A stretch of 16,888 nt of DNA from Chloromonas sp. AAM2 (taxonomy: Eukaryota; Chlorophyta; Chlorophyceae; Chlamydomonadales; Chlamydomonadaceae): the NCBI GenBank assembly GCA_004335635.1, contig QAXH01001732.1, forward strand, positions 331-17,218, read 5' to 3'. This document shows positions 8,601 through 16,888 of the stretch, piece after piece. Each line of letters starts with the position of its first letter. Position 1 is the first letter of the stretch. The position numbers and the translations under genes were made by a program. The notes beneath the pieces were generated by a model. It was not told the origin of the DNA. It did not search any database and worked only from the letters and a program-made list of their open reading frames with translations.

Positions 8601-11600
8601 CAACCGTGAGACAGCCACCTGTGACCTGCTGCTCAAAACGAACAATGAGAGCGTGATCCGCGGTGTGGTCGTGTTTGGGGAGCAGATCTTTGCGGAGGAG
8701 TCGCTCTTTGTGTGCCCTAAGGCAGGTGGTGGTGCTACAACGTGTCCGCATGGACCATTCCAACGTCTTGCACGACCGGACGTTGTGGTCATTCATGAAA
8801 TGGTTTCCCCTTCAGGGTTTTCGTTGGGAAATGGTGCAACGTCTTGCAAGAGTCTACATGATAACCATTCGTGAAGCAGCACAGCAGGGACAATCAGCAC
8901 AACTGCACATGAAGTCATTCAGGTGCATGGTCAGAGCAGTCAGGTGCAGGGTCAGGAAACAGCAGGAGATGATTTGCACACCTGCACATGGAGGTGAAGT
9001 TGAGGTGAAGTGTCGGCATGGACCATCCTGCACAGCTTTTTATCCTGATGCAACGTGTCAAGCGACGAGATCATGACCATTCGTGCGCAAAGTTCTTCCA
9101 CAATTTCCCTTGCGCATTTGTACATATTGCAACGTCTGGAAAGAGAAGAGATTTTGGCCAGTCATGGTACAGCCCAGAAAGGGACGAGTTGCGAATGGGG
9201 AAAGTCAGATGCTTGCCTCATCAGCTGCTTGTGACCTCTTTGCACCTGCAGACTCCCAACATACAGCTCTCCGTCCCCCTGAAGCCGCTTAAGGACGTCA
9301 GCGTGGTGCTGATGATTAAGGCATTAGTGGCCACCCGCACCAGCACCGCCTACCACATATTTGAGCTGGAAATAGAGCTGCCCAAGTTCGCCATGTACGC
9401 ACTCACTGAGCCCGGGGCACACCCAGAGCCAAAGTCATCGGTCACTTTCACGTGAGTGCACATGGGATCCACATGGTGCCCATATGGAGTGCACATGGTG
9501 TGCACATGCTGTCCACATGGCATCCACATGGCATCCACATGCTGTCCACATGGCATTCACATGCAGTGCACATGCTGTCCACATGGCATTCACATGCAGT
9601 GCACATGATGCACAGTAAAAGTACAAGTCAATCTCCCATGCTATATGTTGGCAGTGCTTGCCGTCAGACAGACGACTTGGAATGTTACCACACTTGGATG
9701 TTTGGCACATGTGCAGGGTGTCGGAGCGCATGCAGCGATTGACCAGCTACTTGGAGTCCCGTTTCAAGTGGAAGGTGCCAGCAATCATCCCAGATCAGGT
9801 GTGGATTGCCTCACATGCATGGCTGCTCCTTTGCACCCACTTGCAAACCGTGCATGGAGATGCAGCGGATCAGCGACTGCATGCTGTTATCTTTCTCTCT
9901 GGTCATTGCTCTGCAGTGGACGTCCAGCTTCTGTCCTACTTCTTCAGCCCTTGCTACTTGGTTGACAAATTCAGTGCCATTTCCTTCTCCTGCCTAGGTG
10001 ACGGCTACGCTGCTGTGCCTAAGGGACAAGCTGCCACTGTTCATCAAGCTCAAAACCCTGGGGGCACAGGTCGAGGTAAGGGAGCAAGGGTTCACCAGGG
10101 CACCACAGTTGCAGAACAGGGCCAGGTCATCACGTGTTCTATGTCAATTGTCGCAAAGTGCCAAACGACCGTTGACCAAATGGCAGAACAAATCTTCAGC
10201 ATGTGCCTGGTTTATCATGCTGGCAACAGCAACCGCTGCCGTGCAGAGCTGCAGCGTGACCAGACGGCAGGTGCAGAAGCAGCAGCCGCACGAGCAGCCA
10301 CATGGCACCCAGTTGCCATCAGGCTTGCACGCTCACCCACTGCACACATGGCACGCTCACCCACTGCACACATGGCACGCTCACTCACTGCACACATGGC
10401 ACGCTCACTCACTGCACACATGGCACGCTCACTCACTGCACACACTCCACACTGAAATGTAATGATGTTGATGACATGCCTGCAGGTGTGCATCCGCACC
10501 GACAGCATCGACACAGCGGGAGAGCTCGTCAACGACCTGGCGGCCTTCCTGCAGCTGCAGGACTTGCAGTCAACAGTCGACTACACGGCAACCATGGCAG
10601 AGTTTAAGGAGGTGCTGGCGCGGGTATGTGAAAAATGGCAAGATGTATATGTGTGTGGGAGAGGGTATATGGGAGATGGGAGATGGGAAGCAGAGCAAGC
10701 GACAGCTGACTGTGCATGTGGTCACCAAGGTTGAGCTTTGTCAGCCAACAGCAATACCACTTTGACGTGCTTGGGCGGGTGAGACGGAAGGCAGAGCAAA
10801 CGCAGATGTTCGACTGTGCTTGTGCTCACAACGGCGCCTGGCCACAGCTGACTGTTCATGTAGTACTAACTCGTGCGCTCATTTTGAGCAACGTTCATTC
10901 AGCCTGCCTGCAATTTTGGCACACTCCAACATGAAACCTGTGCATGTAGTCAGGAAGGTTTGGCTTTGCAGCTAGTAGTAGCACCAATCTGTGCGCTCAC
11001 CTTCAGCAGCACTCATTCTGCCTACCTGCAACCTGGGCGCAGTTCAACATAATACCCACATTGTCTGCATCACCAAGGACAACAACCCAGCCCTACAGCG
11101 CCACTATGTCTTGTAGAAACACCAGAACAACCAGCAGTACCTTCTAAAGCGTTCATTGGCCATGTCAACCAGGCGTCGAGTGCTTACTGCCTGACGCAGG
11201 TGCAAGAGCAGAACTCAACACGCCTCAAGATGAACGCGGACATGGCTGACAGCAGCAACATGGTTAAGACACTTCTCATCAAGGCTGAAGACATGAGGAT
11301 TCTAGGAGACATGCCAGCTATGCGCAAATGCTACAAGAAGCTCCATGACTTGAATAGGTGGGTTGGGCAGTACACGGGACTGGCTTTGCAGCCGGAACAG
11401 GTTGGAGGCACAGCTACTGGTGTTGGCGCCTTGGTGGTTAACACCCGCAGACCCGCTTTGATAAGTGATGTGAAATCCTTGTACAGAATCCTTACAGGCA
11501 GTGTTTGTCTGGGCTTGAAGGATGCAGAGGATTTGTTTAGCTTCTAGTGCTAATGCCGATGTTTGCGTATCTTAAGAGCCTGCCGCGGCCAATGCACCTA

Positions 11601-11901
11601 GGTCAAGTGAACTTGGTTCAGCCTGCAGGCAAACTTGGTGATTGTGATGCTCCTCACACTATTGGTTGCCGTGCTGTGATCTGCCTGCAGGGACCTGATT
11701 GCAGAGCACATTAAGCGGTCAACCAACCACAGCCAGTTGCTGTCGGACTTAAAAGAGGTCAACCTCATGATTCAGAGGCTGGCAAGGCTCAGGGTGGGGA
11801 CACCGAAAACACGGGTCGTTGCTGCATGCAGAGCAGCCGTCAAGAGTGAAAACCACACGCTGCTGTTCAGAATTGCAAGAGATGGTGACGGACCCGGGTG
11901 A
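5613..11901 (+). CDS. BBS2: BBSome subunit BBS2, 13 coding exons
   Basis: BBS2 is a core subunit of the BBSome, the coat-like complex that moves membrane proteins out of cilia with intraflagellar transport. Exons: 5613-5646, 5723-6093, 6345-6449, 6953-7216, 7545-7679, 8164-8316, 8542-8721, 9252-9451, 9717-9798, 9998-10075, 10486-10623, 11200-11357, 11691-11901. They total 2109 nt and 702 residues, close to the human protein (721), and every junction keeps frame. In order: an N-terminal beta-propeller (about 1-320) with AIGKYDG, VTGDNV, FGYALANGT and the acidic loop DLDGDG (about 241-246); a coiled coil (about 325-354, TELAQRKQELMYEL); then the GAE, platform and helical C-terminal regions with NADMADSSNM, HDLNRDL and RLARLRVGTPK. 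The start rests on a 34-nt exon (AAGAAATGG context) whose spliced product aligns without gaps to the animal N terminus. Intron 7 appears to be GC-AG. Introns 3, 4, 5 and 12 (over 300 bp) hold nothing notable; repeats in the others are listed separately. Confidence 0.95.
8395..8470. repeat. Degenerate GAGCCCTGAAGCCTT repeats in BBS2 intron 6
   Basis: The words GAGCCCTGAAGCCTT, GAGCCCTGGAGCCTT and GAAGCCCTGATGCCCTG follow one another with small gaps. They look like decayed tandem units of about 9-15 bp confined to the intron. Confidence 0.55.
8750..9085. repeat. Three diverged direct repeats in BBS2 intron 7
   Basis: Related segments of about 36 bp occur at roughly 8762-8797, 8838-8872 and 9050-9085. 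Each begins CAACGT and ends in a variant of ATGACCATTCGTG or GGTCATTCATG. The first and third are each preceded by a GCATGGACCAT word (about 8748 and 9016). They lie entirely within the intron and look like an old local duplication. Confidence 0.6.
9460..9613. repeat. 14 x 11-bp minisatellite in BBS2 intron 8
   Basis: Starting just after the splice donor, 14 consecutive 11-bp units run without a phase break. All begin ACATG (one ATATG) and vary in the last six bases (ctgtcc, gcattc, cagtgc, gcatcc). Units 8-10 and 11-13 are the same triplet, giving a 33-bp higher-order repeat. Each unit carries CATG. The period is close to one DNA helical turn. An open frame through it (M-S-T-W-H-type peptide) is a repeat artefact. 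Confidence 0.92.
10327..10446. repeat. 5 x 24-bp minisatellite in BBS2 intron 10
   Basis: Five consecutive 24-bp units start at 10327, 10351, 10375, 10399 and 10423. Each is GCACGCTCAC, then Y, then CACTGCACACATG. Copies 1-2 have C and copies 3-5 have T at the variable position. The fifth decays at its last bases. Open frames in both directions (repeated TAHMARSL or CAVSERAM) come from the repeat and are not genes. Confidence 0.93.
10860..11056. repeat. Imperfect ~80-bp direct duplication in BBS2 intron 11
   Basis: The segments at about 10860-10937 and 10974-11056 are diverged copies. Both begin GTAGTA, contain GTGCGCTCA, then a CATTC(A/T)GCCT word and CCTGCAA, and end in CAACATRAWACC. A shorter motif (CAGCTGACTGT followed by CATGT) also recurs near 10704 and 10845. 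This explains part of the large 576-bp intron. Confidence 0.65.
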
Positions 11902-12290
11902 CCATGCTGAATTCTGTAGACGTGATGGTGGGATAGAGAGGATCCTGTAGACGTGTACCATCTACGGAGGACTGAGGCTTTATCCAGCCTTGACGCAACA
12001 ACCGGTTGGACAGGACATGAGCGTTGTGATGCACAACTGAGGCGTTTTCCTTGTGCGGGTGATGAAGGCATGGCAGCCGTTACTCGGCCAACCCTGGCAG
12101 GGCGCCTGTCCGGCCTATAAATCACCAGTCCGCCCCTTGTATGCTTGGTTGTCTTGCGTTAACGTGGATGTGCACGTTCAGCCAAGCCAGCAGCTCTGTG
12201 ATGACAACGCCTGAGCTTCAACACATGCACATCCTTGAACCTTGAGCCTGCACAACCTGCCAAGTGTTGTGCGTTCCAACTGCTGCAGTT

Positions 12291-12308
12291 ATGCATATAC
12301 ATATGCAT
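12291..12308. repeat. 18-bp near-perfect palindrome
   Basis: ATGCATAT (12291-12298) and ATATGCAT (12301-12308) are separated by AC. It is an AT-rich cruciform-type palindrome in the intergenic region; its function is unknown. Confidence 0.85.
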
Positions 12309-12709
12309 GTCACCATGTGTCTCCAGCCAAGTTTTCTAGACCAGCCGGCATGTGCACGTAGCCTGCTGTGCAAGCTGCGCAACAGAGTGGATGATGAGAC
12401 TGGTGGTTGCAAGCCCAATCGGTACATGAGCAGGATGCCAGGACTGAAATCTTTGAATGGCAAGTTTTGCGGCATTGTGGCGTATTGTGGCTTCTGCCTC
12501 CTGTGAGTTCGACTCAGCCTTGAGCAACTTCTCACAGCCAACGGCAACTGATTTGCTCTTCTCTGAACAGCACCAAGCCTAAAGAAAAGCCAGTGAACAG
12601 TGGTCAGTGAAGCTACTCTGGTGGTTGCCGGAGTTTCCTGATTGCCAACGATTCAGGTAGACCAAAAAAAAGAAGTTTGCCAGTTCTGGGACAATTTGGT
12701 GATGATGCA

Positions 12710-12749
12710 ATGGACCTGCATGCAGTCATCATCGTGTCAGCAGGTCCAT
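12710..12749. repeat. 10-bp stem hairpin upstream of SF3A2
   Basis: ATGGACCTGC (12710-12719) is repeated inverted as GCAGGTCCAT (12740-12749) across a 20-nt loop. The loop itself contains CATCATC. It lies about 330 bp before the SF3A2 start. Confidence 0.75.
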
Positions 12750-13079
12750 CATGGGGCATGACCGTCGGCAGGCATGGGCAGGAATCCCCACTTTTCAAAC
12801 CTGATAGCCTTGCAGCATGCCGTACTTCTTCACTTCAAGTGATTACAAACACCGTACTTCTCGTGCAGAAGGCAGCCTGACAACTCAGCTCATGCAATTG
12901 GCACGTGCCCCACGGGCTCTCGCGGTCTGGCTTGACCTTCTGGCTTTTGAGCCTTGCTCAACCCGTGTACGCGTAGGAGTTTTGCAATCACGACGACCAT
13001 CATAATCGGATTGAAGTTTCACATAGCCACTTGCCTGGGACGTCAGATCATTTTGTCGCCCTAGCCGGGCCGCATCACC

Positions 13080-16000
13080 ATGAGCTTTCTGTCGGCCAGG
13101 GAGCATGGCGCCAAGCCAGGATCAGGAGGTGCCGCGAGCGCGCAGCAAGAGGTGGGGGTGATAATCAGGCCAGGCATGGAGTATGGCGTGCAGGAAAGAG
13201 TTGTTGGGAAGGCTACACGCGCATGCACGCTCCATTCATCACAGCTACATTCCGATACTGACCAGCATGGCACTCTGAGCACACCACATGCAACTCATGG
13301 CCACTTCCAGCCCTTGTCAAGCTGCTCATGTGCCTGGCATCTCCATCACAGGCTGTTGACCGCCGTGAGAGGTTGCGGCGGCTTGCCCTGGAGACAATCG
13401 ACTTGGCGAAGGATCCCTACTACATGCGCAACCATTTGGGGCAGATAGAGTGCAAGCTGTGCCTCACGCTCCACCCAAACGAGGGCAACTACTTGGCACA
13501 TACACAGGTACGCAACTCTCCAAGCCAGTCTACTGTTGTAGGGGTGCGTGCAGTACGGTGGGCTGGGTGCCTCAGGTCATACAGGTGGAGCACGCCATAG
13601 CGTGTGCGTACGAGCGCTTTGGCATGCGTGCCTGCAGCAGCACTTGGCCTGCACGTGTTCGCCACTTGACAAGCACCAATAGACTGTAATGCTGGTGCAT
13701 GCAATATGACCGCTTGAATGCCACATGAAAGAAGACCATATCAGGATTTTGTATCTGTAGCAAACAGCCGCAGCTCTATGGTCGCTTTGTATTTGGGCTT
13801 GTGTTCATGTTGTCCATTTCCTGCTTCTGTAGGGCAAGCGCCATCAGCAAAACCTGGCAAAGCGTGCAGCCAGGGAACAAGCGGAAAAGCAGGCAGTGCC
13901 TGCACCACAGAAACGAGCAACCATGCGCAAAACTGGTGTGTGTGCGTTGTGGTTAGAGTTCAGCATAGTTCAATGGGCACGTGGCGGTTGTGTGTTCACG
14001 GGGGAGGAGGTTTGTGTTGTAAGCATGACTTGATGGAGAAGGGGTGTTCTACCGTGGGTCAAGTCGCAGAGTTCGTGATGTAACTGGACAAACGCAGACG
14101 TTAGTGTGCATGACACCTGATTTGATGAGATTTGCCCCAGGCCAGCTGAACTGGCTTGTCGCTTGTTGCTCAGTGAATCACTAAGCCTCGTCATGAGACA
14201 ACTGGACCAGCAGCTGCTTAACAGGGCTTGCTTCCTAGCTGCCATACCATACAGCTTTACATAGCGTCGCCTAGCATGGTCGTCGCAGCAGCATGAATGT
14301 TGTTTGGCACTTGACTAATTTCAACATTTCACAGCATGACGTATGCTTGTAGCTCGCCTGGTGGACAAACAACAATGACACCAAACGCAGCTTGTGCTGA
14401 ATGTTCCTTTTGTGCGGTGGCACTGTGCTGCAGTTAAGATTGGCCGGCCCGGCTACCGAGTGACAAAACAGTTTGACCAGACCACACGCCAGCGTTCACT
14501 GCTCTTTCAGGTGTGTGACTAGCGACCCTTGCAACTGTCATACATGGTGCCATAGTCAGCACTTATCCCGATCTGTTGCCATGCATGGTCAAGGGGGTCA
14601 GCACTGACTCTTACACTGTGGTCACATACCATGGGGTTATGGTTGATGTCACGTGGCGTGTAAGGCTGGGACCTTTGCCACAATGAGTGCTCACGTGAAC
14701 GCTGTCAAGTGATTGTATGTTTGCTTGTCTTATTCCAGGTCGAGTACCCGGAGATTGAGGAAGGCACCAAGCCGCGGTATCGCTTCATGTCAGCCTTTGA
14801 ACAGCGAGTGGAGACAACAGACAAAAATCATATGTGAGTGCGAGTGGCACACGTGTGCCACGAGTTGGTCTGGCGGGCAGCTACGGCGCACGGATACTGA
14901 TGCGCTGGCTGGCTGGCCAGCTGCCCTTAGTCTTGTGTGACGGTTTACAAGTTGGAGTATGGGCCAGTAGTTGTCATCAAACTGCATAGCCCTCAAGCAT
15001 TTTGGTTCTTGTATAGGCGCCAGCAAGTCAGGTCAAATCTGCAAGTGTATGGTTTCGCATGGCCTGTAAGCATCTTGAGTCTTTCATGGTCCCAGCATGT
15101 GATCATCGACCATGCACGTCATGTGCGTTTCTGCATGCACACGCAGGTACCTGTTGTTTGCCGCTGAGCCGTACGACACCATTGCCTTCAAGGTGCCCAG
15201 CTTAGAGGTGGACAAGTCGGAGGGGCGGCTCTTCACGCATTGTGGGTACAGGGAGGAAGCCCAGGCAAATTGCACTCGTGTATGCTCACAGTGAGGCATT
15301 CTATGTGCTTGGGAGAGGGCAGCACTGCTGCCCTGGCCCGTCAACAGGACAGGGTGTGAGATGCACATGCGGGCAGGCTGAGCTCAGTGTGACAGTGGTC
15401 ATGCCAACTTGCCACTGAAGATGTTCCAGCTGCAATGCTGTAGGCCATAATCTGTACAGCAAGTTGATCTGCTTTTGGGTTGAAGAATGACCCCCCGTTT
15501 GTGCCGCCTGCCAGTGCTCCCCTAATGAACTCGTTGCTCGCTGTGCTTGTCTCGCCCATGTCATTGTTTGTGAATTGTGATGAGCTGCCCGTGTCGCAGG
15601 GGACCCGGACAACAAGATCTACTCGCTGCAGTTCCAGTTCAAGAACCGAGGTCAGTGTGGTTTGGGGCAACAGGCAATCGCCAGGAGGCCTGTCACTGCA
15701 TGGAGTTCGGTCAACGCACTTACACATGTACCATCAAGTTTTTACGTGTTCACGCTGCCTGTAATCTTGCCACAGACGTGGGCTGTCAGCATGGGCTATG
15801 CCCAAGGGCAGACCTAGTGCAGCTACCAGGCTACAAATTTTCACAATGTTTCAATGCTCGGGTACCTATTGCTCAGGTAGTTGTTCGCCCTGTCCTGTGT
15901 CACTGCAGGAGGCGAGGCAGGACCACATGGCGGGCCTCAGCATGGCTTCATGCCGCCACCGCCCATGCCACCACTCCCAGGCATGCCTCCTGGCATGCCC

Positions 16001-16177
16001 CCTCCTGGCATGCCGCCCCCTGGCATGCCTCCTAGGGGTATGCCACCACCAGGCATGCCGCCACCAGGCATGCCTCCCGGCATGCACCCTCACATGCACA
16101 TGCCACCGGGCATGATGTTCCCACCTCCACCAGGCAACCACATGATCCCACCACCACCCATGCGACCCATGTACTGA
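13080..16177 (+). CDS. SF3A2: Splicing factor 3A subunit 2 (U2 snRNP, Prp11 family)
   Basis: SF3A2 (SAP62, yeast Prp11) is one of three SF3a subunits that help U2 snRNP bind the intron branch site in the nucleus. Coding exons: 13080-13151, 13352-13507, 13833-13935, 14434-14510, 14739-14833, 15147-15241, 15600-15650, 15909-16177 (918 nt, 305 residues, stop TGA). All junctions are GT-AG and phase-consistent. The start (ATCACCATGAG) leads into AKPGSGGAASAQQ, the plant-like N terminus. DRRERLRRLALETIDLAKDP precedes a U1-type C2H2 zinc finger with Cys58, Cys61, His74 and His80. The finger is split by intron 2, between Gln76 and Gly77. Then come KIGRPGYRVTKQ, RQRSLLFQVEYPEI and YLLFAAEPYDTIAFKVPS, and a W-D-P-D segment reached only by splicing T|GG at 15241/15600. 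The tail (about 217-305) is Pro/Gly/Met-rich with PGMPP repeats, shorter than in animals. Introns 2, 3, 5 and 6 exceed 300 bp and show nothing notable. Confidence 0.96.
15980..16090. repeat. GGCATGCC-based coding repeat in the SF3A2 tail
   Basis: Eight or so units of 12-18 bp built on GGCATGCCNCC encode the PGMPP/PPGMPP run of the SF3A2 C terminus. One unit has changed to GGTATGCC. Proline-rich tails are normal for SF3A2; using Met at every unit follows from the GCATGC core that also fills the non-coding DNA here. Confidence 0.8.
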
Positions 16178-16888
16178 ACTCGCCAGCCTGCTGCACTGTG
16201 CTGACCTGTTAACATGCGACCGACTATTTTCTGTCAGCTTACAGACCTTATTGGGCTGCAGTTGGCGACCGGCCATTGACATGCAAGCCTTGTGTTTCAT
16301 GGCAGCATCCTCGTTCTGCAGCCATACGTGTGTTTGATGCTGAATGTTGCAGTACCAATGTGCACTAATCGCACTGACTTGTTGTCTGCGCATCCTCCTC
16401 TTTGATGGCTGCAGTAGGTCAGAACAACGCACCGTGCTGACTGTTCAGTTGTGGCAACTGATCCTGCCTGGCCCGTTGTTCACCCTGCAATTTTGGCAGG
16501 ACTACAGCCAGGTTGTCGGAGCAGGCTGTAATGTCACTCCTCTGGCGCATGCATTCCTCTGGCGCATCCATCCCAAACAGTGTGGTATCCACTTTCATTG
16601 GTGACAGCTAAGCGCATACACCTGCTGCCATACCCCTGATGTCTTGAATTGCTGGGGTGTTTGGTGACGTGACCATTGTTTACCCGTGTAGATCTGGCAA
16701 CTGCTGATCGTTTGCTGGCTGTTTTGTCTCTTTAGCCGGTCCACTGAGGCGCGTGGACTGACTTGGGTATTACACGGGCTGACGCACAACACGTGATCAT
16801 CACAGCCAATGTAAAGTGGGTTTGATACCACGCGGAACGATATCTCCACAAAGACAGTTGTGTCGTGCCATGCCCACAAATGAGACCA
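16178..16888. other. SF3A2 downstream region; no supported gene
   Basis: These 711 bp hold the SF3A2 3' UTR and flank. CTCTGGCGCAT occurs twice near 16540-16566. TGTAA words occur at 16527-16531 and near 16810. The frames present (such as 16344-16604 and the minus strand 16595-16879) have no recognisable family or splice chain. Confidence 0.55.
16527..16531 (+). promoter_or_regulatory. Candidate TGTAA polyadenylation signal for SF3A2
   Basis: TGTAA lies about 350 nt after the SF3A2 stop codon, a distance that suits green-algal 3' UTRs. It would be the near-upstream element about 10-20 nt before cleavage. A second TGTAA near 16810 is an alternative. Confidence 0.35.

Larger units (their letters stand above)
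11902..13079. other. BBS2-SF3A2 intergenic region
   Basis: About 1.2 kb holds the BBS2 3' UTR and the SF3A2 upstream region. Visible items are CTGTAGACGTG twice (11914-11924 and 11945-11955), a TATAAA at 12116-12121 (too far from SF3A2 to assign), an ATGCATAT palindrome at 12291-12308 and a 10-bp stem at 12710-12749. Frames such as 12264-12506 match nothing I recognise. No TGTAA is evident soon after the BBS2 stop. Confidence 0.55.

Noticed and set aside
9452..9742. Open frames through the intron 8 repeat, both strands
   Set aside because: An 11-bp repeat cycles all three frames and gives repeated M-S-T-W-H or H-V-D-A-M-W peptides; it sits between two firm BBS2 exons.
10215..10532. Open frames through the intron 10 array (repeated CAVSERAM or TAHMARSL)
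   Set aside because: A 24-bp unit is a multiple of three and so keeps any frame open. The true exon 11 begins at 10486.
12116..12121. TATAAA as SF3A2 promoter
   Set aside because: It lies nearly 1 kb before the SF3A2 start codon with no evidence for a long leader or leader intron.
12264..12506. 80-codon + frame between BBS2 and SF3A2
   Set aside because: It has no recognisable family and no splice partners, and it begins in an AT-rich palindrome.
15866..16432. 188-codon minus-strand frame, His/Trp/Arg-rich
   Set aside because: It is the antisense shadow of the SF3A2 Pro/Gly/Met tail.
1..16888. CRISPR array, tRNA or rRNA genes, bacterial operon
   Set aside because: There are no regularly spaced repeats with unique spacers and no tRNA cloverleaf or rRNA signature noticed. 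All real genes carry spliceosomal introns.

Overview
This is a nuclear fragment from a green (chlorophyte-type) eukaryote that photosynthesises and almost certainly carries, or recently carried, cilia. The evidence is one plant-lineage photosystem-assembly protein (OHP2), one BBSome ciliary-trafficking subunit (BBS2) and one universal spliceosome subunit (SF3A2) whose N terminus is plant-like. All three lie on the + strand and are cut by many GT-AG introns of roughly 75-580 bp. Base composition looks balanced, and the palindrome GCATGC is strongly over-represented outside exons. A flagellate green alga (chlorophycean or a relative) fits best; I cannot name the species.

Layout. 1-2147: no gene I can support; GCATGC-rich, with small tandem repeats and a weak CPHC-containing ORF. 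2148-3360: a terminal-inverted-repeat mobile element flanked by a perfect 6-bp direct duplication (CCTGCA). It holds a second, near-perfect 129-bp-arm palindrome and an unrecognised coding-like ORF. 3361-3764: probable OHP2 upstream region with three CAACCGA boxes. 3765-4934: OHP2; the last three exons are clear and the first is tentative. 4935-5612: intergenic. 5613-11901: BBS2, reconstructed here as 13 coding exons and 702 codons, with a 34-nt first coding exon and one probable GC-AG intron. 11902-13079: intergenic. 13080-16177: SF3A2, 8 coding exons and 305 codons, ending in a Pro/Gly/Met-rich tail. 16178-16888: downstream sequence with a candidate TGTAA polyadenylation signal.

The three genes serve unrelated processes (thylakoid photosystem assembly, ciliary membrane traffic, pre-mRNA splicing). 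Their adjacency looks like ordinary eukaryotic synteny, not a functional cluster. I found no prokaryotic-type system, CRISPR array, rRNA or tRNA. The least ordinary object is the nested-palindrome mobile element at 2148-3360. The most useful annotation results are the hand-built exon models, because single-frame ORFs break these genes into pieces.
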